DNA from: Paludisphaera rhizosphaerae
GTDB taxonomy: Bacteria; Planctomycetota; Planctomycetia; Isosphaerales; Isosphaeraceae
Direction: 5' to 3'
NCBI RefSeq assembly: GCF_011065895.1
Contig: NZ_JAALCR010000026.1
Location: 26,587 to 90,586, forward strand
DNA length: 64,000 nt
Positions 41,040 through 48,494 of this stretch are shown here, piece after piece. Both the position numbers and the translations under genes were made by a program. How positions within the stretch are numbered: position 1 is the first letter of the stretch; every line of letters starts with the position of its first letter. Below the pieces are notes generated by a model, which was given only the letters and a program-made list of their open reading frames with translations, searched no databases and was not told where the DNA came from.

Positions 41040-41470
41040 ACAACGGCGCAGGCGCTCCCGCAGCGTCTCAAAACCGTCCAACCGGGTTGATGGACAACGT
41101 CAGCTCGTTCGGCAGCGATCTGGCGTCGCTGGCGTCGCTCCAGGGCAAGCTGGCGGCGGCCGACGCCAAGGAGAGTCTTCAGAAGGCCGCGCCGGCGATC
41201 GCCGGCCTGGTTCTGGCGACCCTCCTGGCGTTCGCCGGCGTCGTGGCGATTCTTGGGGGCCTCAGCCTCTGGATCGCCGAGGCCTTCTCCATGAAACCCT
41301 ACGCGGCGCTGATGTTCACGGGCCTCGGCGCCCTGGTGCTGGTCGCGATCCTGGCCGCCGTCTGCGCGCGGATGCTCAACTCCAGCTTCACCACCTTCCG
41401 ACGCTCCTCCGAAGAGTTCGAGCGCAACCTCGCCTGGATCAAAACCACCCTCACCCACAGCGGACGCTGA
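41018..41470 (+). CDS. phage-holin-like (DUF1469-type) membrane protein
   Basis: A 150-residue protein with a polar N-terminus, an amphipathic helix (LASLQGKLAAADAKESLQKA), two transmembrane helices (about 58-82 and 92-116) and a basic amphipathic C-terminus (FRRSSEEFERNLAWIKTTL). The pattern matches the Actinobacterial Holin-X/DUF1469 group, which in chromosomes usually accompanies DUF883-like genes and is not a phage lysis gene. It overlaps the previous gene by 22 bases. Confidence 0.75.
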   Translation: MAHQTVLNNGAGAPAASQNRPTGLMDNVSSFGSDLASLASLQGKLAAADAKESLQKAAPAIAGLVLATLLAFAGVVAILGGLSLWIAEAFSMKPYAALMFTGLGALVLVAILAAVCARMLNSSFTTFRRSSEEFERNLAWIKTTLTHSGR

Positions 41471-41505
41471 TTTCTCGATAGATGGATCGATCCGGTTCAA
41501 TCCCA

Positions 41506-41536
41506 GGCCGTACGCCTCCCCGAGGGGCGTGCGGCC
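41506..41536. terminator. hairpin shared by convergent genes
   Basis: GGCCGTACGCC (41506-41516) pairs with GGCGTGCGGCC (41526-41536) with one G-U wobble and a 9-base loop. It lies between the holin-like gene and the HupE stop codon at 41538-41540. There is no good T-run on either side, so it is a probable rather than certain terminator. Confidence 0.5.
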
Positions 41537-41537
41537 C

Positions 41538-42797
41538 TTAAATTGCGCCGGCCGGTTCCACCAACTCGCGGCGACCATTCCAGCCGGCCGCGACGGCCAG
41601 CGCGATCAGGCCGACCAGAAGCCAGACGCCGTGGGCCGCGACCCCTTCCACGAGCGGGCCGATCGGGTTCGGCCAGTCGAAGGCCCGCTCCGCGAACCAG
41701 GCGGCCGCGGCGATCCCGGTGAAGACGGCCCCGGCTGTGCGAAGGGGGCCGTAGACCCTCGTCCGGGCCAGCAGCACCAGCCAGGGCATCGTCGCCAGGA
41801 CGACCAGGATCTGGAAGGCTTCGATGCCCAGATTGAAGCCCAGCACGGTGAGGGCCAGCGTCCAGGGATCGAGCCCGAAGCCGTCGAGCGTCGCCGCGAA
41901 CGCCAGGCCGTGCACCAGGCCGAAGCCACCGGCGATGTAGACTTCGCGCCCGCGGAAGATTGGAACCAGGGCGTGAACGGCCGAGATGAAGATCGACAGG
42001 GCAATGGCCGACTCGACGAGGGCGTCCGGGAGGCGAGCCCATCCCAGGGCGCCGACGACCAGCGTGATCGAATGGCCCACGGTAAACGCGGTCACGACCT
42101 CGACGATCCTTCGCAGGGCCGTCCTCACCCCGGCGTAGCCTCCCCAGCGCCAGCCCTCGGCGACCAGCGGTGCGGGGAGAATCAGGGCGAGCAGGAACAG
42201 GAGGTGGTCGGTCCCCTCGGCGATATGTCGGACGCCCAGGCGGAACATCGCGGCGAAGCCCCGAAACCAGCCACCGCCGGATCGGTCGACGACGAGCGTG
42301 ACGTCGGTGTCGCGCATCGTCCCCAGGATCACCGGCTCGTCGGCCGTGACGCCGTTGCGCCAGTCGCCGGCCAGCGAGACGACCGCCCGGTGAGTCACCA
42401 GGCGGTGAAAGATCGCGTCGTAACCGAAGGTCAGCCGATCCACGGGAGCGCCGGGGGGCGGGGTCATCTTCAACGAAACCCGCACGTCCGGTTCCTGCTC
42501 GACGACCGGGGCCACCTCGCCCACCGCGACCGTCCACGGCCGGCCGTCGGGGGCGATCGGGCGGACGTGGGCCCGGACGTAATCCTTCAACTCCTCGCCG
42601 TACTGTTCGACGATCGCCACGGCGTCCGGGGGCAAGGGTTTGTCCCATCCCACCGCCAGCTCGCCGATCGGCAGAGTCAGTTCCGCGTCGATCGCGTCAC
42701 GATGAATGCGCAGCACGACGGCGGAGTTGGGCATGGGGTGTCCCCATGCGGTCCCCGCCACGGCCAGAAGCAGGAGTGCCGGAAGAAGTCGTCGCAT
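41538..42797 (-). CDS. HupE/UreJ-family membrane protein
   Basis: A 419-residue protein: signal peptide (1-19, cleavage after AWG), a periplasmic domain of about 160 residues and a membrane domain with the HupE/UreJ_2 signatures GVRHIAEGTDHLLFLLALILP, VVTAFTVGHSITL, ALSIFISAVHALVPIF and GLVHGLAFAATL. The conserved histidines suggest metal (nickel or cobalt) handling, but the role of these long HupE-like proteins is unproven. It follows the DUF3500 gene by 11 bases in the same operon. Confidence 0.85.
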   Translation of the reverse strand: MRRLLPALLLLAVAGTAWGHPMPNSAVVLRIHRDAIDAELTLPIGELAVGWDKPLPPDAVAIVEQYGEELKDYVRAHVRPIAPDGRPWTVAVGEVAPVVEQEPDVRVSLKMTPPPGAPVDRLTFGYDAIFHRLVTHRAVVSLAGDWRNGVTADEPVILGTMRDTDVTLVVDRSGGGWFRGFAAMFRLGVRHIAEGTDHLLFLLALILPAPLVAEGWRWGGYAGVRTALRRIVEVVTAFTVGHSITLVVGALGWARLPDALVESAIALSIFISAVHALVPIFRGREVYIAGGFGLVHGLAFAATLDGFGLDPWTLALTVLGFNLGIEAFQILVVLATMPWLVLLARTRVYGPLRTAGAVFTGIAAAAWFAERAFDWPNPIGPLVEGVAAHGVWLLVGLIALAVAAGWNGRRELVEPAGAI

Positions 42798-42808
42798 CGA
42801 TCGGCGCC

Positions 42809-43933
42809 TCAGAACGAGAACTCGGCGCCGTAGTCGGTCAGGCGATCGCGCCAGATGGTGTGGTAGTGGTCGCTCCCCTGGGTGGCGAACTCGATCCAGA
42901 CGCGCGGGCCGTCGATCCGAACGTAGTCACCGCGTTCGCCCACGTCCGTCGTGCCCGAGTACGACACCCTGATCTTGTCGAGGTCGGCCTCGTAGAGCTT
43001 CATGTAAGCAGCGCCCTGCGGGCTGTCGCCCGTCCAGGCGGCGATCGCCTTCCGGACGAAGTCCTTCGAGACGTCAGACAGTTCGGAGACGAGAACCCCC
43101 TCGCTCTTCGCGGGGAACTTGCCGTCCTTTTGAGGGCCGACGTAGACGTCGTTGAACCGCGCTTCGAGCTTCGCCTGCTTCGATTGCTCGGGCGTCAGCG
43201 AGGCCAGCAGGCCGTGGAGCGAGTCGCGCATCGGGGCGAGCGGGTCGTGGGTGTTGCCTTGCTCGTCCTTCCACACGGTCGGCTGCGCGGCGACGTGGTA
43301 GGGAGTCGCAGCTCCGGCCGTCCCCTTGTAGTAGATGTTGATGGCGAGATGGTGCCCGCCTAGCTGCAAGATCCAGGGCGTGGTCTTGGACGGCTTGCCC
43401 AGGAACGCGATCATGTAGTTCTGCGAGCCGAACATGGCCCCGCCGCCGCCTGGGCCCCCGCCCTTCTTCTGGGCCGGGCCACCCGGCCCGCCGGGCCCTC
43501 GGCCGCCGCGGCCCTTGGCGAAGGCGTCGTCGGCCGCGCGGACTTCCTGATAGCGGGCGAACCCTTCCTCCCCGAGCGCGACCTTCGCAACCTTGATGGC
43601 CGCGTCGACCTGCTCCGGCTTGAGATCGCGGTAGAAGACGCCGTTGCGACGCTCGGAGCCGCCGGGGAAGTTCGTCCAACGGATGGCGAGCGAGGGCTTG
43701 AGCTCGATCTGGGCGATCGCCCGTTGCTCATCCGAGAGCGTGGCGAGGAAGGCGTCGGCGGCGTCCACAACGTCGGCCGCTCTGGGCGAGGCGAGCAGTT
43801 CGACCGCGACCGACGCCGCCGCAGGGGCCTGCGCGGCGGCAAGGGGGGCAGCGGGCTCCAGGCCGGCCGCCATCAGGCCCAATGACAGGACGCCGGACGC
43901 CCCCGCAAGAACGAGCAAAGTAGGCCGCTGCAT
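42809..43933 (-). CDS. DUF3500 secreted protein
   Basis: A 374-residue exported protein: signal peptide (1-34), then the DUF3500 pattern with WTNFPGG..RRNGVFYRDLKPEQ, GSQNYMIAFLGKPS, WILQLGGHHLAINIYY and the C-terminal GPRVWIEFATQGSDHYHTIWRD. A Gly-rich low-complexity insert (GRGGRGPGGPGGPAQKKGGGPGGGG, about 142-166) interrupts the domain. Function of the family is unknown; several histidines suggest metal binding. Upstream partner of the HupE-like gene. Confidence 0.85.
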   Translation of the reverse strand: MQRPTLLVLAGASGVLSLGLMAAGLEPAAPLAAAQAPAAASVAVELLASPRAADVVDAADAFLATLSDEQRAIAQIELKPSLAIRWTNFPGGSERRNGVFYRDLKPEQVDAAIKVAKVALGEEGFARYQEVRAADDAFAKGRGGRGPGGPGGPAQKKGGGPGGGGAMFGSQNYMIAFLGKPSKTTPWILQLGGHHLAINIYYKGTAGAATPYHVAAQPTVWKDEQGNTHDPLAPMRDSLHGLLASLTPEQSKQAKLEARFNDVYVGPQKDGKFPAKSEGVLVSELSDVSKDFVRKAIAAWTGDSPQGAAYMKLYEADLDKIRVSYSGTTDVGERGDYVRIDGPRVWIEFATQGSDHYHTIWRDRLTDYGAEFSF

Positions 43934-44056
43934 ACGAGGCTCCCCCGATCATGGCCGTTCGAGACGTCGTCGACTCAGGAATCCGACCGTAAATCGGCGT
44001 CGATTTCGCTCCGGCCGTCCCGGATTCCCTGCAATGATCGATCGGCGGCCCTCCGA

Positions 44057-44515
44057 CTAGGCGCCGAGGGAGATCAGCAGGACGACCCCGAACAGCAGGC
44101 GTCCGGCCGACTCGACGGCCGACGGCCTGCTTGCGACGACGAGCCGGATGCACTCGTATTGATAGACCTTCTCGGCCAGGTTCTGGAAGTACCGGCGTTC
44201 GGCCGAGGTCTGGAGTCGATCGAGGTTGAACAGACGGTCGAGGACGGCCACGGCGTCTCGATACGACGAATCGTCCTCGATCGGTCGCAGCCGCAACCCG
44301 CACGTGATCTCCAGGAAGTCTGGATTCGGGACGCCGTCGGCGTCGTCCCGTGAATCGGGTCGGATGGGATCGAGCACGATTGGAGACGCGCCGGGCTGTC
44401 CGTCGCGGCCGGGGAGGGCGGCGATGACGGCAAGCGATTTCGCTCCCACCGCCAGGGGGACCAGGACCCCCAGAGGCAGGACGAAACTCCAGAACACCAG
44501 GTCGATCATGTCCAA
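44057..44515 (-). CDS. small membrane protein with HigA-like helical segment
   Basis: A 152-residue protein with hydrophobic segments at both ends (about 6-32 and 134-150). Between them lies RLRPIEDDSSYRDAVAVLDRLFNLDRL..SAERRYFQNLAEKVYQYE, which closely resembles the N-terminal helices of HigA-type antitoxins (I.TEEDY..AL..I..L). The DNA-binding HTH that should follow is absent and is replaced by the C-terminal helix. No toxin gene is adjacent. The origin may be a captured or decayed antitoxin fragment. It is divergent from the ECF sigma gene. Confidence 0.6.
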   Translation of the reverse strand: MDMIDLVFWSFVLPLGVLVPLAVGAKSLAVIAALPGRDGQPGASPIVLDPIRPDSRDDADGVPNPDFLEITCGLRLRPIEDDSSYRDAVAVLDRLFNLDRLQTSAERRYFQNLAEKVYQYECIRLVVASRPSAVESAGRLLFGVVLLISLGA

Positions 44516-44646
44516 ACTCCGCCGCTGGTTTCCGATCCGATTGGGAGGGCGCGTCGACGGCTCGTCGTCCGACGTCGCTTGTCTCCCATAAGAGGCACGC
44601 GGAAAATGAGACCGGCGGCCTTAACGACGTTTTCGGAGAAGCGACC

Positions 44647-45225
44647 GTGCCCGAGTCCGGGGCGGATTTGACCACCATCCTCGCCCGAGCGCGGGAGGGG
44701 GACGCCCGAGCCCGGGGCGAGGTGCTCACCCGCGTTTACAGCGAGCTCCGAGACGTTGCGGCGCGGATGATGCTGCGGGAACGTCGCGACCACACGCTGT
44801 CGCCCACGGCGGTCGTCCACGAGGCCGTGATGCGCCTTCTCGGCGACGAGGTCTTCGACCGAGCCACGAACCGCGCCTTTTTGTTCTCGGCGGCCGCCCG
44901 CGCCATGCGGGAACTCCTCATCGACCATGCGCGGACACGGTCGGCGGCGCGTCGGGGAGGGAAATGGGAGCGGGTCCCGCTCGATTCGCTGGTCGACTAC
45001 TTCGAAGGTCAGAACGTCGGGATCGGCGACGTTCACGAGGCGATCGATCGATTGACAGCGATCGACGAGCGGCAGGGGCAGGCCATCACGCTCCGCTACT
45101 TCGGCGGCCTGACGGTGGCCGAGGTCGCCACGGCGCTGGGGGTGTCGGCCGGCACGGTCGAGCGGGATTGCCGGCTGGGGCGCGCCTGGCTCCACAGTCA
45201 GTTGCGAGGAGAAAAAGCAGAATGA
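44647..45225 (+). CDS. ECF-type RNA polymerase sigma factor (TIGR02999-like)
   Basis: A 192-residue sigma factor of the planctomycete/acidobacterial ECF group: region 2 (about 10-90, LTRVYSELRDVAARMMLRER..LSPTAVVHEAVMRLLG..FLFSAAARAMRELLIDHAR) and region 4 (about 130-185, AITLRYFGGLTVAEVATALGVSAGTVERDCRLGRAWL). No anti-sigma gene follows; instead it is coupled by ATGA to a Ser/Thr kinase, the usual arrangement for this group. The start is GTG. Confidence 0.92.
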   Translation: MPESGADLTTILARAREGDARARGEVLTRVYSELRDVAARMMLRERRDHTLSPTAVVHEAVMRLLGDEVFDRATNRAFLFSAAARAMRELLIDHARTRSAARRGGKWERVPLDSLVDYFEGQNVGIGDVHEAIDRLTAIDERQGQAITLRYFGGLTVAEVATALGVSAGTVERDCRLGRAWLHSQLRGEKAE

Positions 45226-47054
45226 ACTCCGAACGCTGGGGCCGAATCGGCGAACTGTTCGACGCGGCCGCGAGCGTCCCCCCGGCCGATCGCCGCGAAT
45301 GGCTCCGCACCGCTTGCGACGGCGACGACGGGCTCCAGGCCGAGGTCGAATCCCTCCTGCGGCACGACGACGCGGCCGATCGCGAGGGGTTCTTCCCCGA
45401 CCCGACGCCTCCGGCGGAGACCGTGGATTGGCCCGCGCCCCCGAGCCCCCGTGGAGAGTCGTCCACGGATCCCGCCGGACAGAGCGACGTCTTCTCTCCC
45501 AGGGCGGCGATCGCCGCTACCGGAGGGACGAGGTCGGACGAACTCAGGTCGGTCGTCCAGTCGCGTCTCCGACAGTTGCCGCTCATTCACATCTTGACGT
45601 TCGGCATGATGATCCTGCTCCGACCGTTCTTCCTCGGCCGGGTCTCCCCGTGGATCCTCGTCCCGTTCATCGTCGTCGTGCTGGGCCTGGCCGGGGTGGT
45701 CGCGCTGCTCTCCACGCGCCGCGTCTCGCTCCCGTGGCTCCGCAGAATCGAGCTTGGGATGGTGGCCGTCCTCGCCGGCCTCCTGCTCTTCTACTCGGCT
45801 CGGGGTCTGCTGACCCCCGTAACCGACGACGGCAGGCTCCGGGTGGAGCACATCTCGGCGGAGCGGATCATGAAGAACGCGGTTCTGCTCGCCTCGCTGT
45901 TGATGTTCATCCACGCCGTCTACATCCCGACGAACTGGCGACGGGTTGCGATCGTCTCCGGCTTGCTCGCTCTGCTGCCGCTCGTCTCGCCGGCGGCGGC
46001 GGCGTTGTACGACCCCTCGGCCGCGCATTGGCTCGTCGAGCCGCGGCCCGACGGCAATCGGATGATCTGGGTTCTGGCGATCGACGTCGGCTTCTTGTTC
46101 GTCCTGGCGGGAATCTCGTCCTTCGCCGCTCAGGCGCTCTCGAAGCTGCGGTCGGAAGTGGTCGCGGCGCGGCGGTTCGGGCAGTACCGCCTCGGCGAGC
46201 GGATCGGCTCGGGGGGCATGGGGGAGGTCTACCTCGCTGAGCACGAACTCCTGAAACGGCCGTGCGCCATCAAGCTGATCCGCCCCGACGTCGTCCGCGG
46301 GCCCGGTGCGATCAGGCGGTTCGAGAAGGAAGTCTACATCAACGCGACGCTCTCTCATCCCAACACGGTGGAGATCTTCGATTACGGCCTGACCGAGGAT
46401 GGGACGTACTACTACGTCATGGAATACCTGCCGGGGATGAGCCTGGCGGATCTGGTTGCACAATACGGCCCCTTGCCTCCCGGACGCGTCGTCTATCTGC
46501 TCCGCCAGGTCGCGCTGGCGCTCCACGAGGCGCACCAGGCAGGCCTGATCCATCGCGACGTCAAGCCGTCGAACATCTTCGCCGCCCGTCGAGGCGGGAT
46601 GGACGACGTGGCGAAACTCCTCGACTTCGGCCTGGTCCACGCCGCGGGAGCCCCGGCGTCCACATTCAGTGATGAAGAGGAGCGGCAGATCCTCGGCACC
46701 CCGCTCTACATGTCGCCCGAGCAGGCGAGCGGCTCTCGCACCCTCGACCCCCGGAGCGACATCTACTCGCTCGGAGCGGTCGCCTACTACCTGCTCACCG
46801 GCTGGCCTCCGTTCGAGGCTCGGACCCCGATCGAAGTGTTCGTCGCCCACGCCCGCGACCCGATCATCCCCCCTTCCCAACTCCAAAGCGCCGTGCAGGA
46901 CGACCTCGAAGCCGTCGTCCTCCGATGCCTGGCCAAGGCCCCCCAGGATCGCTTCCCAGACGCCGAGGCCTTTGAAGCCGCCCTCGGCCTCTGCCGATGC
47001 GCCTCCGACTGGGACAAGGCCCGCGCCCGTCAGTGGTGGCTGAAGCGTCGGTAG
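45222..47054 (+). CDS. membrane Ser/Thr protein kinase with C-terminal kinase domain
   Basis: A 610-residue Hanks-type kinase with unusual order. The N-terminal anti-sigma-like helical segment (RWGRIGELFDAAASVPPADRREWLRTAC..EVESLLRHDD, 4-50) is common in planctomycete kinases. About six transmembrane helices follow (roughly 125-310), then the kinase domain (about 318-600). It has the Gly-loop IGSGGMGEVYLAEH, catalytic Lys in CAIKLI, HRDVKPSNIF, DFGLVH and TPLYMSPEQ. All catalytic residues are present. ATG at 45222 overlaps the sigma stop; the upstream frame is a shadow. It probably controls the sigma factor by phosphorylation. Confidence 0.92.
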   Translation: MNSERWGRIGELFDAAASVPPADRREWLRTACDGDDGLQAEVESLLRHDDAADREGFFPDPTPPAETVDWPAPPSPRGESSTDPAGQSDVFSPRAAIAATGGTRSDELRSVVQSRLRQLPLIHILTFGMMILLRPFFLGRVSPWILVPFIVVVLGLAGVVALLSTRRVSLPWLRRIELGMVAVLAGLLLFYSARGLLTPVTDDGRLRVEHISAERIMKNAVLLASLLMFIHAVYIPTNWRRVAIVSGLLALLPLVSPAAAALYDPSAAHWLVEPRPDGNRMIWVLAIDVGFLFVLAGISSFAAQALSKLRSEVVAARRFGQYRLGERIGSGGMGEVYLAEHELLKRPCAIKLIRPDVVRGPGAIRRFEKEVYINATLSHPNTVEIFDYGLTEDGTYYYVMEYLPGMSLADLVAQYGPLPPGRVVYLLRQVALALHEAHQAGLIHRDVKPSNIFAARRGGMDDVAKLLDFGLVHAAGAPASTFSDEEERQILGTPLYMSPEQASGSRTLDPRSDIYSLGAVAYYLLTGWPPFEARTPIEVFVAHARDPIIPPSQLQSAVQDDLEAVVLRCLAKAPQDRFPDAEAFEAALGLCRCASDWDKARARQWWLKRR

Positions 47055-47195
47055 GGCGCGAGCAAAGCACCGATTTTCCGGATGGCAACGCCCGAGCACC
47101 TGGGAATTCCAGCGTCGGGTGAATCAAGAATGCCGATCAGGGACCCTTTTCTAGACAAATGGAGGTTCTCACAAACACCTGGGAGACGGCCCGCC

Positions 47196-48494
47196 ATGCC
47201 CGCCACCGAAGCGCAGATCCGCGCCAATCGCGCCAACGCTCAGAAGTCGACCGGGCCTCGGACCGAGGCCGGCAAGGCCCAGAGTCGACTCAACGCTCTG
47301 AAGCACGGCGTCCGTTCCAGGACGACGCCCCTGGTTCTGCCCCAGGAAGACCCGGCCGAACTGGAAGCCCGGATCCGCGACTGGATGGAGGACTGCCAGC
47401 CGACGAACGCCGTCGAGCAGGAACTGGTCGTCCGCGCGGCGCGGGCCTCGTGGGCGCTCGATCGGGCCGAGCGGTTCGAGACCGCCCTGCTCTCCCGCCG
47501 CGTCCGCAAGGCGATGCTCCAATCACGGACGAAACGAACGGCGAAGGTCGGCGATCTGGGACGGAAGCTCTTCGCTCTGGCCGGTCGAGGCCCCCTGCCG
47601 AGCTCCCTTCCCGACGATCCGGCCGCGTTCGTCGCCGCCCTGGAGGAATCGCCCGAGGGCGTGCGCTGGTTGATCGCGCGATGGTCGGAAATCGACTGCC
47701 TGATCCGTTCAGACCAGCCCTGGACGTTCGGTGATCAGTACAGGTTCGTCCGGCTGCTGGGAAAGCAGCCCCGCGACGCGGTCGACGACCCCGAGTTGAA
47801 CGCCGTCTTCCTGGCCTGGGAGGTCGCCGAGGAGGGCTGGGGCGTCGACTTCTGGAAGAAGATGCTGGACATCACCGCCTACGACGAACCCGCCTTCAAC
47901 TCCTGGCGCACGTGGCGCGAGATCGCCCCTCGCCCCGCCGACCCGGACGCGGCCATCGCGATGCTGCGGGAAATCGTCGACGGTCAAGTCGAACGACTGG
48001 AGGTCCTGGCGGTCGAGCTGAATGAGATCGAGGGCGAGAACGCCGTCGAAACAGCCGAACGGGCGTCGTTCGCCGTCGACGACACCGGCGAACGCCTGCA
48101 CCGGTTCCAGACCGCCCGCGCCCGCGAACTGATCAAGACCGTCGAGACTCTAGCCCGCCTCCGCAGGGAAGCCGGTCGGCCGGAGCCTCGCAAGGTCGCG
48201 ACGCAGGAGAATTCGCCGAACGAACCCGCCGCCGCGACGCCCGAAACGACGATTCAACATGAAGTTAAGATACAAAGCGACGATCCGTCGATCGACGAAC
48301 GAACCCGTCCGGCGGCGACGGGCGGACCTCGGCTGCGGGTGGTCGCCAGGGATGGAAAAGGCGAAGGCCCGAGGGGGACGCCCTCGGGCCTTCGGGATGG
48401 TGGTCAGGTTGCGACGGGCGGAAGCCGGATCAGCTCCGCTTCTTCCGCATCGAAGCGAGCCGGACGCCGTCGAAAGACTGGATCGCCTGGCTGA
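47196..48494 (+). CDS. planctomycete 'ANRANAQKSTGPRT' family protein
   Basis: A 432-residue protein opening with AQIRANRANAQKSTGPRT..GKAQSRLNALKHGVRS, the signature of a large uncharacterised paralogous family of planctomycetes. The rest is charged and helical, with predicted coiled coil at about 250-330. I chose the ATG at 47196 (GGGAG fifteen bases upstream), directly before the signature. The last 55 residues look low-complexity, are read through the hairpin at 48364-48392 and overlap the 3' end of the convergent giant gene by 65 bases, so the native C-terminus may be shorter or frameshifted. Confidence 0.75.
   Translation: MPATEAQIRANRANAQKSTGPRTEAGKAQSRLNALKHGVRSRTTPLVLPQEDPAELEARIRDWMEDCQPTNAVEQELVVRAARASWALDRAERFETALLSRRVRKAMLQSRTKRTAKVGDLGRKLFALAGRGPLPSSLPDDPAAFVAALEESPEGVRWLIARWSEIDCLIRSDQPWTFGDQYRFVRLLGKQPRDAVDDPELNAVFLAWEVAEEGWGVDFWKKMLDITAYDEPAFNSWRTWREIAPRPADPDAAIAMLREIVDGQVERLEVLAVELNEIEGENAVETAERASFAVDDTGERLHRFQTARARELIKTVETLARLRREAGRPEPRKVATQENSPNEPAAATPETTIQHEVKIQSDDPSIDERTRPAATGGPRLRVVARDGKGEGPRGTPSGLRDGGQVATGGSRISSASSASKRAGRRRKTGSPG
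48364..48392 (-). terminator. intrinsic terminator of the giant surface-protein gene
   Basis: AAGGCCCGAGGG (48364-48375) and CCCTCGGGCCTT (48381-48392) form a perfect 12-base-pair stem with a 5-base loop. Read on the minus strand it is followed by CGCCTTTTCC, a T-rich tail. It lies 38 bases after the giant gene's stop and inside the 3' part of the convergent gene. Confidence 0.75.

Noticed and set aside
41018..41470. Prophage remnant suggested by a holin-like gene
   Set aside because: No other phage gene nearby; chromosomal DUF1469-type proteins beside DUF883-like genes are common and not phage lysis genes.
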